Counted from the stretch's first letter, positions 1 through 8,502 are shown. The stretch is DNA of 21,058 nt from an uncultured Thermomonas sp. (GCA_946480065.1 CAMLJA010000007.1:1-21058); one strand, 5' to 3'. Program-made: numbers and translations. The notes: generated from the letters alone by a model not told the origin.

Positions 1-83
1 GGTGGGGGGGGGGGGGGGGCGGGGCCCGGCCCCCCCGGGGGGGGTGGGGCGGGGGGGGGGGGGGCGGGGGGGGGGGGGTTTCC
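1..83. other. Poly-G low-complexity contig edge
   Basis: The first 83 bases contain no A and only five T. They include G runs of 16 (4-19), 8 (37-44), 14 (51-64) and 13 (66-78), with a short C-rich island at 25-36. Normal mixed sequence begins abruptly near base 84. Nothing here can be supported as coding, although an open frame runs through it by chance. The most economical reading is a sequencing or assembly artefact at a contig end, as seen with two-colour chemistry dark cycles. A genuine G-quadruplex tract cannot be excluded from sequence alone. Any promoter of the following gene would lie here and is not recoverable. Confidence 0.8.
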
Positions 84-133
84 AGCGCCGCCGACGGCCC
101 CCATCATCGAAGGCATGCCGGCTTGGTGCCGGC

Positions 134-138
134 GGGAG
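134..138 (+). promoter_or_regulatory. Shine-Dalgarno site of the DUF4870 gene
   Basis: GGGAG lies 6 nt upstream of the ATG at 145. It favours that start over the in-frame ATG at 115, which has no such site and would add ten unconserved residues. Confidence 0.6.
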
Positions 139-144
139 CCGAAG

Positions 145-591
145 ATGGAAGCCACCACCAACGTACAGACCCTGTCCCCGAGCCAGAGCGAGCGCCTGTG
201 GGCGGCTGGCGCGCATGCCGGCGCGCTGCTGGCGGCGCTGCTCACCAGCTGGGTGGCGGGCGTGGCCGGCGCGCTGGCCGCGCTGGGGATCTGGATGCTC
301 GTCCGCGACCGCCACCCGTTCGCCGCGTCCCATGCCAAGGAGGCGCTCAACTTCAACCTCAGCATGCTGGTCTACGCCTGCGCGGCGATCCTGCTGGGGC
401 TGCTGCTGGTGGGCGCCACCGTGCTCACCCTCGGCCTGGGGCTGCTGGTCACCGCGCCCGCGGGGCTGCTGCTGGTCCTGGTCTACGCCGCCATCGCGGT
501 GGCGTGGTTCGTGTGCAGCCTGGTCGCCGCCTTCAAGGCCTACGACGGGCAGCCGTACCGCTACCCGATCACGATCCGCCTGTTCCGCTGA
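145..591 (+). CDS. DUF4870 domain-containing small membrane protein
   Basis: A 148-residue inner-membrane protein of unknown function. The segment 58-73 (HPF, then HAKEALNFNLS) and the C-terminal YRYPITIRL match the DUF4870 (Tic20-like) pattern, in which a conserved KEALNF sequence sits just before the second membrane helix. Hydrophobic stretches at about 22-53, 72-100 and 102-130 suggest three to four membrane spans. The start at 145 is chosen because GGGAG lies 6 nt upstream. It is the only plus-strand gene in the window and converges on ispA, with a hairpin between them. Its upstream region is the poly-G edge, so no promoter can be seen. The family call is fairly sure; no biochemical role is known to me. 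Confidence 0.85.
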   Translation: MEATTNVQTLSPSQSERLWAAGAHAGALLAALLTSWVAGVAGALAALGIWMLVRDRHPFAASHAKEALNFNLSMLVYACAAILLGLLLVGATVLTLGLGLLVTAPAGLLLVLVYAAIAVAWFVCSLVAAFKAYDGQPYRYPITIRLFR

Positions 592-600
592 CGTCGCCGC

Positions 601-633
601 GGCACCGGGCCGGCGCTTCTCCGGTCCGGTGCC
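601..633. terminator. Hairpin between convergent genes (possible bidirectional terminator)
   Basis: GGCACCGG (601-608) is exactly complementary to CCGGTGCC (626-633). The stem extends inward by five more pairs, one of them G-U, to give 13 pairs around a 7-nt loop (614-620). It begins 9 nt after the DUF4870 stop and ends 16 nt before the ispA stop, where a shared terminator of convergent genes is expected. No T tract follows on either strand, so classical intrinsic termination is uncertain. Confidence 0.55.
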
Positions 634-649
634 GGTCGGCGCCGTCGCG

Positions 650-1591
650 TCAGCGGTCGCGTTCGACCGCCAGCCGCGCCAGCGCGGCCAGCGCGTCTGT
701 GTCCACCGCCAGTTCCGCCAGCGCGGCGCGCATGCTGGCGGACAGCGCGGCTAGGCGCGCGCGGCTGGCCTCGACGCCCAGCAGGGCCGGGAACGTGGCC
801 TTGTCCTGCGCCGCGTCCTTGCCCGCGGTCTTGCCCAGGGTGGCGGCATCGCCCTCGACGTCCAGCAGGTCGTCGCGGATCTGGAACGCCAGCCCCAGCG
901 CCCCGGCATAGCGGTCCAGCGCGTCGCGCGCGGCGGCGTCCGCACCCGCGGCGATCGCGCCGAGGCGGACCGCCGCCCGCAGCAGCGCGCCGGTCTTCAG
1001 CGCATGCAGGCGCTCGATGTACTGCAGCGAGACGCGCGGGTCCCGTGGGCCGGTGCCGCCGGCGGGCGGCTTGCTGGACCCCGCGGGCGCCGGATGCGGC
1101 CGCGGCGGCGTGGCGTCGATGTCCAGCGCCTGGCCGCCGCACATCCCGGCCACGCCGGCGGCGCCGGCCAGTTCGGCCAGCATCGCCACCCGGCGCTCGG
1201 GCAGCTGCGGCGCGGCGGCCAGCACCTGGAACGCCAGCGCCTGCAGGGCGTCGCCGGCCAGGATCGCGGTGGCCTCGTCGAACGCCACGTGCACGGTGGG
1301 GCGCCCGCGGCGGAGGGCGTCGTCGTCCATCGCCGGGAGGTCGTCGTGGACCAGCGAATAGCAGTGCACCAGCTCCACCGCGACCGCGGCGGCATCCAGC
1401 GCGGCCTCGCCGGCGCCGAACGCGGTGCCGGTGGCGTAGGCCAGCAGCGGGCGCATGCGCTTGCCGCCCGCCAGCACGCCGTGGCGCATGGCCGCGTGCA
1501 GCCGCGCCGGCTCGGCGCCGGTGGCGGGCAGGGCGGCTTCCAGGGCGGCCTCGACGCGGTCGCGCCAAGCCGCGAAACGGGCCTCAGGCAT
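650..1591 (-). CDS. ispA: Farnesyl diphosphate synthase (geranyltranstransferase)
   Basis: A cytoplasmic prenyltransferase that condenses DMAPP/GPP with IPP to farnesyl-PP, the precursor for UppS and for quinone side chains. In the 313-residue protein, GGKRMRP (42-48), the first Asp-rich motif DDLPAMDDD (83-91), GGQALDID (152-159), HALKTGAL (196-203) and the second Asp-rich region FQIRDDLLD (236-244) are all intact, so it should be active. A proline/glycine-rich stretch at about 161-185 is extra compared with typical IspA, where only about 13 residues separate the DIDA and HALKTG motifs. The start overlaps the xseB stop by 8 nt, the classic xseB-ispA coupling. The usual next gene dxs is not present; a convergent DUF4870 gene follows instead. 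Confidence 0.95.
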   Translation of the reverse strand: MPEARFAAWRDRVEAALEAALPATGAEPARLHAAMRHGVLAGGKRMRPLLAYATGTAFGAGEAALDAAAVAVELVHCYSLVHDDLPAMDDDALRRGRPTVHVAFDEATAILAGDALQALAFQVLAAAPQLPERRVAMLAELAGAAGVAGMCGGQALDIDATPPRPHPAPAGSSKPPAGGTGPRDPRVSLQYIERLHALKTGALLRAAVRLGAIAAGADAAARDALDRYAGALGLAFQIRDDLLDVEGDAATLGKTAGKDAAQDKATFPALLGVEASRARLAALSASMRAALAELAVDTDALAALARLAVERDR

Positions 1592-1838
1592 CGTCGGCGT
1601 CGAACGGCCGGGCCTGCTCGGGCTGGGCGGGATCGGCCAGCAGGCGGATCCGCAGCTCGGCCTGTTCCAGCGCGCCCTGGCAGCGGCGATACAGGCCGAC
1701 GCCGCGCTCGTACGCGGCCAGGGACTCCTCCAGCGTCATTTCGCCCGCTTCCATCCGGCCGACCAGGTCTTCCAGCGCCTGCATCGACTGCTCGAAATCG
1801 GCGACGGCGGACGTGTCGGGGGCGGGTTTCCTTGCCAT
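1584..1838 (-). CDS. xseB: Exodeoxyribonuclease VII small subunit
   Basis: An 84-residue small subunit of exonuclease VII, which degrades single-stranded DNA to short oligonucleotides together with XseA; several XseB copies bind each XseA. The helical core at about 14-62 carries the family pattern: a [16 protein letters not shown] opening, [15 protein letters not shown] and a final L-x-x-A-E helix. The acidic C-terminal tail (PFDADDA) is unconserved. Length is normal for the family (about 80). It lies 9 nt downstream of tilS and overlaps ispA by 8 nt, so it is translated within the same operon. xseA is not in the window. Confidence 0.93.
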   Translation of the reverse strand: MARKPAPDTSAVADFEQSMQALEDLVGRMEAGEMTLEESLAAYERGVGLYRRCQGALEQAELRIRLLADPAQPEQARPFDADDA

Positions 1839-1847
1839 GCGCGCAGT

Positions 1848-3161
1848 CTACCAAGCCCGGCGCGGCAATCCGCGCGGGGCGGCGATCCACGCAAGGCGCG
1901 CGCCGCGCGCCTGCAGCCAGTCGTGCAGCCGCGCCGAGAGGATGGCGTCGCCCGCGGCCAGCAGCGCCTCGCCGTCGGACAGCAGCGGCATCCGCCGGCG
2001 CTGCCAGGGCGGCACGCCGGCGTCCTGCAGCGCGTGCTTGAGCGCGTGCGAATGGCGGCGACCGGGCAGCACGATCCGCTCCCCGCCGCGGCGGGCGTGC
2101 ACCCGCAGCGGGGCGTCGAAGCCGGGCGCGCCGTCCAGGCGCAGCGCATCGCCGCCGGGCAGCGCCAGCGGCGCGCGGCCGTCCCAGGTGCAGGACCAGT
2201 CCGCCGGCAGCGCCGCCGGGACCGGCCCGCCGTGCAGCAGGCCGCGCCAGCGCTGCAGGCGGGCGCCGGCCCAGTCGTAGCGCGCGCCGGCGTCGCCGGG
2301 CGCGGCCAGCAGTTCGGCCGCGATCCGCGCCGGCGCCGCGCCGGGCAGCGGCGGCAGGCCCAGTTCCGCGACCCAGCGCCGCAGCACCCGGGCGCGCCGT
2401 GGCGCCGGCAGCGCCAGCAGGCCCGGGACGTCCAGGGTGTCGGCATCGCGCCGCACCGCCTCCAGCGCGGCGGCGTCGCCCGCGGCCAGCAGTTCGGCGG
2501 CTTCCGCGCACAGCGCGGCGCTGCGGGCCAGCGCATCCGCGGCGTGCGGCCAGCGCTGGCGCAGCAGCGGCAGCGCCGCATGGCGCAGGAAGTTGCGGTC
2601 GGGGTCGGTGCCGGCGTTGCCCGGGTCCTCGATCCAGCGCAGGCCATGGGCGCGGGCGTAGGCCAGCAGCGCGGCGCGCGGCGCGTCCAGCAGCGGCCGC
2701 CACAGCAGGCCGCGGGCGAACGCGCGCTCGCGCCGCATCGACGCCAGCCCATCCACGCCGGCGCCGCGCAGCGCGCGCAGCAGCAGGGTTTCGGCCTGGT
2801 CGTCGCGGTGGTGGGCCAGCGCGAGCACTTCGCCCTCGCCCAGCGCCGCGGCGAAGGCGCCGTGGCGGGCCTCGCGCGCGGCGCCTTCCGGGCCCAGGCC
2901 GGCGTCGCGGTCCACCCGGACGCGCACCGCCTCCAGCGGCACCCGCAGCCCCTCGCACACCGCGCGGCAGTGCGCGGCCCAGGCGTCCCCGTCGGGGTGC
3001 AGGCCGTGGTGCACGTGCAGCGCGCGCAGGCCGGACGCGCGGATCCGCGGGTCCGCCGCCAGCAGGTGCAGCAGCACCCCTGAATCGAGCCCGCCGCTGT
3101 AGCCCAGCAGGACCGGCCGTCCGTCCGCGCGCGCCACCGCCCGGGCCAGCGCGGCGGTCAC
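1848..3161 (-). CDS. tilS: tRNA(Ile)-lysidine synthase
   Basis: Ligates lysine to C34 of the CAU-anticodon tRNA(Ile) using ATP, changing its decoding from AUG to AUA; cytoplasmic and normally essential. The 437-residue protein has the N-type ATP-pyrophosphatase P-loop SGGLDS (22-27), HHRDDQAET (117-125), RGAGVDGL (132-139) and the WIEDP...RNFLRH region (176-194). The C-terminal TilS domain (about 345-400, with a GRRHSHALKHALQDAGVPPW-type stretch) is also present. Length is normal. The start codon is GTG at 3161, 4 nt after the accA stop, with no strong Shine-Dalgarno sequence, suggesting coupling to accA. The stop is TAG, unlike most genes here, which end in TGA. Confidence 0.95.
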   Translation of the reverse strand: MTAALARAVARADGRPVLLGYSGGLDSGVLLHLLAADPRIRASGLRALHVHHGLHPDGDAWAAHCRAVCEGLRVPLEAVRVRVDRDAGLGPEGAAREARHGAFAAALGEGEVLALAHHRDDQAETLLLRALRGAGVDGLASMRRERAFARGLLWRPLLDAPRAALLAYARAHGLRWIEDPGNAGTDPDRNFLRHAALPLLRQRWPHAADALARSAALCAEAAELLAAGDAAALEAVRRDADTLDVPGLLALPAPRRARVLRRWVAELGLPPLPGAAPARIAAELLAAPGDAGARYDWAGARLQRWRGLLHGGPVPAALPADWSCTWDGRAPLALPGGDALRLDGAPGFDAPLRVHARRGGERIVLPGRRHSHALKHALQDAGVPPWQRRRMPLLSDGEALLAAGDAILSARLHDWLQARGARLAWIAAPRGLPRRAW

Positions 3162-3165
3162 CGGC

Positions 3166-4128
3166 TCAGGACGCGGTGTCGTAGGCGCCGTAGCCGCGCA
3201 GGCGGCGGTAGCGGCGTTCCAGCAACTCGTCCACCGGCACGTCGTCCAGCGCGTCCAGTTCGTTGAGCAGGACCGCCTTCAGCCGCTTGGCCATCTGCAC
3301 CGGGTTGCGGTGGGCGCCGCCGGTGGGCTCGCGCACCACCTTGTCGACCAGGCCGAGCTTCAGCAGCCGGTCGGCGGTGATGCCCATCTGTTCGGCAGCG
3401 TCCTTGGCCTTGGCGGCGTCGCGCCAGAGGATCGAGGCGCAGCCTTCCGGCGTGATGACCGAATAGGTGCTGTATTCCAGCATCAGGGTGCGGTCGCCCA
3501 CGCCGATCGCCAGCGCGCCGCCGCTGCCGCCCTCGCCGATCACGGTGCACACGATCGGCACCCGCAGCTCGGCCATCTCCAGCAGGTTGCGGGCGATCGC
3601 CTCGGACTGGCCGCGCTCCTCGGCGTCGATGCCCGGCCAGGCGCCGGCGGTGTCGATGAAGGTCAGCACCGGCAGGCCGAAGCGCTCGGCCAGCTTCATC
3701 AGCCGCAGCGCCTTGCGGTAGCCCTCCGGCTTGGGCATGCCGAAGTTGCGGCGGACCTTGGCCTTGGTGTCGCGGCCCTTCTCGTGGCCGATCACCATCA
3801 CCGCGCGGCCGTCGATGCGGGCCAGCCCGCCGACGATCGCGTTGTCGTCGGCGAACGCGCGGTCGCCGGCCAGCTCCTGGAACTCGTCGCAGATCACCCG
3901 CAGGTAGTCCAGGGTGTACGGCCGCGCCGGGTGCCGCGCCAGCTGTGAGACCTGCCACGGCGTCAGATCGCGGAAAATGGCGGCGGTGCGCTTGCGCAGC
4001 TTCTCCTGCAGCGCGTGCACCTCGGCGTCGATGTTGACCGCGGGGGCGCTGCTGGCGTGCCGCAGTTCCTGGATCTTGGCTTCCAGGTCGGCGATGGGCT
4101 GCTCGAAGTCGAGGTAGTTCGGGTTCAT
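3166..4128 (-). CDS. accA: Acetyl-CoA carboxylase carboxyltransferase subunit alpha
   Basis: Alpha subunit of the carboxyltransferase that, with AccD, moves the carboxyl group from biotin-AccB to acetyl-CoA to form malonyl-CoA, the first committed step of fatty-acid synthesis. The 320-residue protein is full length. It shows [10 protein letters not shown] (66-75), GHEKGRDTK (114-122), [11 protein letters not shown] (130-140) and the oxyanion-hole region [12 protein letters not shown] (198-209). The usual TPGAYPG segment reads TAGAWPG (160-166), a small departure. The gene lies 49 nt downstream of dnaE, the same dnaE-accA order as in E. coli, and is followed by tilS after 4 nt. Confidence 0.97.
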   Translation of the reverse strand: MNPNYLDFEQPIADLEAKIQELRHASSAPAVNIDAEVHALQEKLRKRTAAIFRDLTPWQVSQLARHPARPYTLDYLRVICDEFQELAGDRAFADDNAIVGGLARIDGRAVMVIGHEKGRDTKAKVRRNFGMPKPEGYRKALRLMKLAERFGLPVLTFIDTAGAWPGIDAEERGQSEAIARNLLEMAELRVPIVCTVIGEGGSGGALAIGVGDRTLMLEYSTYSVITPEGCASILWRDAAKAKDAAEQMGITADRLLKLGLVDKVVREPTGGAHRNPVQMAKRLKAVLLNELDALDDVPVDELLERRYRRLRGYGAYDTAS

Positions 4129-4177
4129 CCGGCGCAGTTTACCCCGGCGCGGCCACCGTACCGAGCCGTAGGCGGGC

Positions 4178-7100
4178 TCAGGAGGCCCAGGGCCGGGCCA
4201 GCTGCACGCTGACCGCAGCGACGCCCGGCAGGCTGCGCAGCAGGTCGGGCAGGCCGGCCTCCATCCGCAGGCCGCGGCCGCCGTTGATCGCCAGTCGCCC
4301 CACGCCGGCCGCGGTGGTGGCCTCGATCAGCACCGGGACGTCGCCCGGGTGCGCCTGCAGCACGCGTTCGAACTGCTCCAGCGCGCCCGGCGCGCGCAGG
4401 TCCAGCCGCACCGACAGCCGCTGCGCCTGGCGGCTGCTCAGCTGCAGGTAGTCCCAGGCCCGCTTTGCCCGCAGCGCGAAGCCGCCGCTGAACTCGTCCT
4501 CGCGCAGGCCGCCCTCGACCACCAGCAGGCGGTCCCGGGTCAGCAGCGGCGCGAATTCCTGCCACTGCTCGCCGAAGAACGCGCATTCGATCCGGCCGCG
4601 CCCGTCCTCCAGCTGCACGAAGGCCTGGCTGTCGCCGCGCTTGCGCAGCCCCACCACCTGGCCGGCGACCACCGCGGTCATCTCCGGCCGCCAGCCGCTG
4701 CGGGCGTCCTGCGGCCGGCCCTCCCAGAGCGCGTCCAGCGAGGCCAGGTCGTGGCCCACCAGCTTGCGCAGCTCCTCGCGGTAGGGGTCCATCGGGTGGC
4801 CGCTGAGGTAATGGCCCAGGGTGTCGCGCTCGCCCTGCAACTTCTGCGCCAGCGGCCATTCCTCGCAGGTGGGCAGGACGACGTGGATGTCGGGCGCGCC
4901 CGCGGCATTGCCGAACATGTCCACCATCCCGGCGTCGCGGTTGCGCGCGATCTGCTCGGTGGCCTTCAGCGCCTCCGGCAGCTGCAGCATCAGCGAGGCG
5001 CGGTTGGGCGCCAGCGCGTCCAGCGCGCCGGCGTGCACCAGCGCCTCCAGGGTGCGCCGGTTCAGGCCCGCGGCCTGCACCCGCTTGCAGAAGTCCAGCA
5101 GGTCGGTGAACGGGCCGCCGGCCTCGCGCGCCGCCACGATCGCCTCGCACACCCCGCGGCCCACGCCCTTCACCGCGCCGATGCCGTAGCGGATCGTCGC
5201 CGGATCGGTGGCCTCGAACATGTAGGCCGAGGCGTTGACGTCCGGCGGCAGCACGGCCAGGCCCATGGTGCGCGCCTCGTCCAGGAAGCCCACCACCTTG
5301 TCGGTGTTGTCCATGTCCGAGGACAGCACCGCGGCCATGAACTCGGCCGGGTAGTGCACCTTCAGCCACGCGGTCTGGTAGGCCACCAGCGCGTAGGCCG
5401 CCGAGTGCGACTTGTTGAAGCCGTACTCGGCGAACTTCTCCATCAGGTCGAAGATCTGCGTCGCGGTGCGCGGATCGACCCCGCGTTCGGCGCACCCGGC
5501 CTCGAACTTGGCGCGCTCCTTCGCCATCTCCTCGGGCTTCTTCTTGCCCATCGCGCGGCGCAGCAGGTCGGCGCCGCCCAGCGAGTAGCCGGCCAGCACC
5601 TGGGCGATCTGCATCACCTGTTCCTGGTACACGATCACGCCGTAGGTCGGCGCCAGCACCGGTTCCAGCGCCGGGTGCGGGTAGCTCACCTCCGCCACGC
5701 CGTGCTTGCGGTCCACCCATTCGCGGTCCATCCCGCTGCCCAGCGGGCCGGGACGGAACAGCGCGGCCAGCGCGATGATGTCCTCGAAGGTGTCCGGCCG
5801 GGCGCGCTTGAGCAGCTCGCGCATGCCGCGCGATTCGAACTGGAACACCGCCACGGTGTCGCCGCGCGCGAACAGCCCGTAGGCGGCGCGGTCGTCCAGC
5901 GGCAGGGTGGTGATGTCCAGCGGCGGCTCGCCGGCGGCGGCGCGCCGCGCGTTGATCGCCTTCACCGCCCAGTCGATGATGGTCAGCGTGCGCAGGCCGA
6001 GGAAGTCGAACTTCACCAGGCCGATGGACTCGACGTCGTCCTTGTCGAACTGCGTCACCGGGTTGCGGCCGCGGCCGTGGCCGTCGTGTTCGGCGAACAG
6101 CGGGCAGAAGTCGGACAGCGGGCTGGGCGCGATCACCACGCCGCCGGCGTGCTTGCCGGCGTTGCGGGTGAGGTCCTCCAGCTGCATCGCCAGGTCGACC
6201 AGGTCGCGCACCTCGTCCTCGGCCTGGTAGCGCTGGCGGAACTCGGCGACCACGCGGTCCGGCTCCTTCTGCGCGCGCTTGCCGACTCCGATGGCGTCCT
6301 CCAGCGTCATCGGGTCGGCGGGCTGCAGCGGGATCAGCTTGGCCAGGCCGTCGACGAAGCCGTAGGGGTGGCCCAGCACGCGGCCGGCGTCGCGCAGCAC
6401 CGCCTTCGCCGCCATCGTGCCGTAGGTGATGATCTGGCTGACGCGGTCGCGGCCGTACCTGCGCGCCACGTAGTCGATCACCTCGTCGCGGCGGTCCATG
6501 CAGAAGTCGATGTCGAAGTCCGGCATCGACACGCGTTCCGGGTTGAGGAAGCGCTCGAACAGCAGGTCGTAGGGCAGCGGGTCGAGGTCGGTGATGCCCA
6601 GCGCCCAGGCCACCAGGGAGCCGGCTCCGGAGCCGCGGCCGGGGCCCACCGGGATGCCCTGCTGCTTGGCCCAGTTGATGAAGTCGGCCACGATCAGGAA
6701 GTAGCCGGGGAAACCCATCTTGACGATGACGTCGAGCTCGGTCTCCAGCCGCGCCTCGTAGTCGGCGCGGCTCCGGCCGGGCGCCAGCGGCGCCTTTTCC
6801 AGCCGCCGGGCCAGGCCTTCGCGGGCCTGGCCGCGGATCCAGCTGTCCAGGGTCTCGTCGTCGGGCACCGGGAACGCGGGCAGGTAGTAGGTGCCCAGCC
6901 GCAGCTCCAGGTTGCAGCGGGTGGCCAGCGCCACCGCGTTGTCCAGCGCGTCGGGGACGTCGGCGAACAGCGCGGCCATCTCCGCGGCCGGCTTCAGGTA
7001 TTGCTGGTCGCTGTAGTCGTGCGGCCGGCGCGCGTCGTCCAGCACCCGTCCGCTGGCGATGCAGACGCGGGCCTCGTGCGCCTCGAAGCCGTCGGCGTCG

Positions 7101-7699
7101 AGGAAGCGCACGTCGTTGCTGGCCACCACCGGGATGCCGCGGCGCGCCGACAGGTCCAGCGCGAAGGCGTTGAAGGCCTCCTCGCCGGGCCGGCCGGTGC
7201 GCACCAGCTCCAGGTGCAGGCGTTCGCCGAAGCGCGCCTGCAGGTCGGCCAGCGCCTGCTCGGCCAGGTCGTGGCGGCCGGAGGCGAACAGTTGGCCCGG
7301 CCCGGACTGCGGGCCGGCCAGCGCGAACAGGCCGGCGTTGTCCTGCAGCCAGGGCGGGCGCACCACCACGCCGTCCACGCGGTGGCCTTCCAGCCAGGCG
7401 CGGGTGAGCAGCTGCGACAGGCTGAGGTAGCCCGACTGGTCGCGGCACAGCACGGTCAGGCGGCTGGGGGCGGCGGTGCCCTCGGCCACCAGCAGGTCCG
7501 CCCCGGCCAGCGGCTTGATTCCGGCCTTTTCCGCCTGCTTGTAGAACTTGACCAGTGCGAACAGGTTGTTCTGGTCGGTCACCGCCACCGCGGGCAGCCC
7601 GCGCGCGGCGCAGGCGGCGACCAGTTCCGGGATGCGGATGGTGGAGTCGGCCAGCGAGTATTCGCTGTGCAGGTGCAGGTGGACGAAGCGCTCGGTCAT
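4178..7699 (-). CDS. dnaE: DNA polymerase III subunit alpha
   Basis: The replicative polymerase (C-family) of 1173 residues, close to E. coli DnaE (1160). The N-terminal PHP domain begins with HLHLHSEYS (7-15). The palm has [11 protein letters not shown] (352-362), PDFDIDF (393-399, two catalytic aspartates) and [11 protein letters not shown] (563-573, third catalytic aspartate at 565). Fingers and thumb follow, and the C-terminal OB fold lies at about 1006-1085. The internal clamp-binding site expected as Q-x-D-M-F reads MVDMF at 924-928, with the glutamine replaced. ATG at 7699 gives the standard N-terminus. A candidate promoter lies about 120 nt upstream. A long open frame opposite it on the plus strand is a GC-driven shadow. 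Confidence 0.98.
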   Translation of the reverse strand: MTERFVHLHLHSEYSLADSTIRIPELVAACAARGLPAVAVTDQNNLFALVKFYKQAEKAGIKPLAGADLLVAEGTAAPSRLTVLCRDQSGYLSLSQLLTRAWLEGHRVDGVVVRPPWLQDNAGLFALAGPQSGPGQLFASGRHDLAEQALADLQARFGERLHLELVRTGRPGEEAFNAFALDLSARRGIPVVASNDVRFLDADGFEAHEARVCIASGRVLDDARRPHDYSDQQYLKPAAEMAALFADVPDALDNAVALATRCNLELRLGTYYLPAFPVPDDETLDSWIRGQAREGLARRLEKAPLAPGRSRADYEARLETELDVIVKMGFPGYFLIVADFINWAKQQGIPVGPGRGSGAGSLVAWALGITDLDPLPYDLLFERFLNPERVSMPDFDIDFCMDRRDEVIDYVARRYGRDRVSQIITYGTMAAKAVLRDAGRVLGHPYGFVDGLAKLIPLQPADPMTLEDAIGVGKRAQKEPDRVVAEFRQRYQAEDEVRDLVDLAMQLEDLTRNAGKHAGGVVIAPSPLSDFCPLFAEHDGHGRGRNPVTQFDKDDVESIGLVKFDFLGLRTLTIIDWAVKAINARRAAAGEPPLDITTLPLDDRAAYGLFARGDTVAVFQFESRGMRELLKRARPDTFEDIIALAALFRPGPLGSGMDREWVDRKHGVAEVSYPHPALEPVLAPTYGVIVYQEQVMQIAQVLAGYSLGGADLLRRAMGKKKPEEMAKERAKFEAGCAERGVDPRTATQIFDLMEKFAEYGFNKSHSAAYALVAYQTAWLKVHYPAEFMAAVLSSDMDNTDKVVGFLDEARTMGLAVLPPDVNASAYMFEATDPATIRYGIGAVKGVGRGVCEAIVAAREAGGPFTDLLDFCKRVQAAGLNRRTLEALVHAGALDALAPNRASLMLQLPEALKATEQIARNRDAGMVDMFGNAAGAPDIHVVLPTCEEWPLAQKLQGERDTLGHYLSGHPMDPYREELRKLVGHDLASLDALWEGRPQDARSGWRPEMTAVVAGQVVGLRKRGDSQAFVQLEDGRGRIECAFFGEQWQEFAPLLTRDRLLVVEGGLREDEFSGGFALRAKRAWDYLQLSSRQAQRLSVRLDLRAPGALEQFERVLQAHPGDVPVLIEATTAAGVGRLAINGGRGLRMEAGLPDLLRSLPGVAAVSVQLARPWAS

Positions 7700-7822
7700 G
7701 GGCGGCGCCGGCGGGCGTCCCGCGCGCGCGCCACCTCGGCCGGCCGCGGAGGGCCGGGCCGGTGGGCTGCGGATCGGGAGGGCTGCGCCATGGACGGCAA
7801 CGGCGGTGAGCGGTGGACCCGC

Positions 7823-7851
7823 AGGTTAGGCCGGGGCGCCGGCGCGGACAA
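7823..7851 (-). promoter_or_regulatory. Candidate sigma-70 promoter for dnaE
   Basis: On the minus strand TTGTCC (-35, 7846-7851; 4/6 to consensus) and TAACCT (-10, 7823-7828; 4/6) are separated by exactly 17 bp. This would leave a leader of about 115 nt before the dnaE ATG. It lies in the 166-bp spacer between the DUF1232 gene and dnaE, one of the few places in the window long enough for a promoter. Found by eye and weak. Confidence 0.35.
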
Positions 7852-7865
7852 GGCTTGACAGGCGC

Positions 7866-8498
7866 TCAGCCCACCCGGAACGGCCGCTGCGGGTGCCCGC
7901 CTTCGGCGTAGCGGCTGGCGTGGACCCGCGCCTGGTGCTGGAACAGCGCCAGCGCCTCCAGGCGGTCGCGGATCCAGGCCTCGCGCCGGGCGGCGCCGTC
8001 GCCCGGCGGGCGCGCGGCGGCGCGGTAGTCGCAGAAGTCCTGGTAATCCTCGGCCTCGGTCGCCAGCACCGGCCACGCCAGCTCCAGCAGCAGCACGTCG
8101 TCCAGCAGGCCCAGCAGCGGGATCGCGTCCGGGATCAGGTCCGCGCCCTGGTCCAGGTACGCCAGCAGGGTGCGGACGCGGCCGCAGACCGCGTCGCGGC
8201 GGTCCCAGTCGGGGTCGGCGAGCATCGCCCGCAGCGCCTCCATGCGCGCCAGCCGCACGTCCAGCACCGCGCGCGCGTCGGCGGAGGGCAGGTCCAGCAG
8301 CCAGCGGCCCAGGGTCGCCATGCGGTCGGCGTCGACCCGCGGCGCCTGCGGATGGATCCGGTGCAGCACGGCGTCGAAGTGCGCCACGGCGCGCGGGTCC
8401 AGCGGCCAGTGGCCGACGCGGCCGCGCGCCGCGCCCGCGGGGCGCGCGGGCCAGGGCAGCGGGCGATCGGGGGAAGGGGAAGCGGCGGGCAGGAACAT
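7866..8498 (-). CDS. DUF1232 (YkvA-like) family protein of unknown function
   Basis: A 210-residue protein. Residues 109-140 (RTLLAYLDQGADLIPDAIPLLGLLDD-type stretch, ending DDVLLLEL) fit the DUF1232/YkvA pattern: a short hydrophobic helix pair with P-D-x-I-P-L-L-G and a following D-D. The flanks are helical and rich in Arg/Ala/Leu (35-107 and 140-195), and the C-terminus is basic. The N-terminal 30 residues are Pro/Ala/Arg-rich and probably disordered. The start at 8498 is chosen because GAGGTG sits 4 nt upstream; a longer frame to 8615 would overlap the rnhB end and its hairpin and looks non-coding. It lies between rnhB and dnaE in the same orientation. Its function is unknown; membrane association is only inferred from the core. 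Confidence 0.75.
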   Translation of the reverse strand: MFLPAASPSPDRPLPWPARPAGAARGRVGHWPLDPRAVAHFDAVLHRIHPQAPRVDADRMATLGRWLLDLPSADARAVLDVRLARMEALRAMLADPDWDRRDAVCGRVRTLLAYLDQGADLIPDAIPLLGLLDDVLLLELAWPVLATEAEDYQDFCDYRAAARPPGDGAARREAWIRDRLEALALFQHQARVHASRYAEGGHPQRPFRVG

Positions 8499-8502
8499 GG
8501 TC

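Noticed and set aside
117..133. GCCGGC-TTGGT-GCCGGC hairpin upstream of the DUF4870 gene, considered as a regulatory stem
   Set aside because: GCCGGC is self-complementary and very common in such GC-rich DNA; nothing else supports regulation.
2..754. Open frame through the poly-G edge
   Set aside because: Begins in low-complexity G repeats and runs out of frame through the DUF4870 gene; no plausible protein.
997..2958. A 653-residue minus-strand frame spanning ispA, xseB and tilS
   Set aside because: Out-of-frame Arg/Ala/Pro-rich translation of three well-identified genes.
7696..7791. A 31-codon minus-strand ORF whose TGA overlaps the dnaE ATG, considered as a coupled leader peptide
   Set aside because: It has no Shine-Dalgarno sequence and only an Arg/Pro/Ala-rich chance composition; the 4-nt overlap alone is not enough.
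4349..7858. A 1169-residue open frame on the plus strand opposite dnaE
   Set aside because: It is the antisense shadow of a high-GC gene: rich in His, Arg, Gln and Val with no domain, while dnaE on the other strand is complete and has every catalytic motif.
7855..7860. A perfect TTGACA on the plus strand
   Set aside because: No -10 box follows at 16-18 bp and no plus-strand gene lies downstream.
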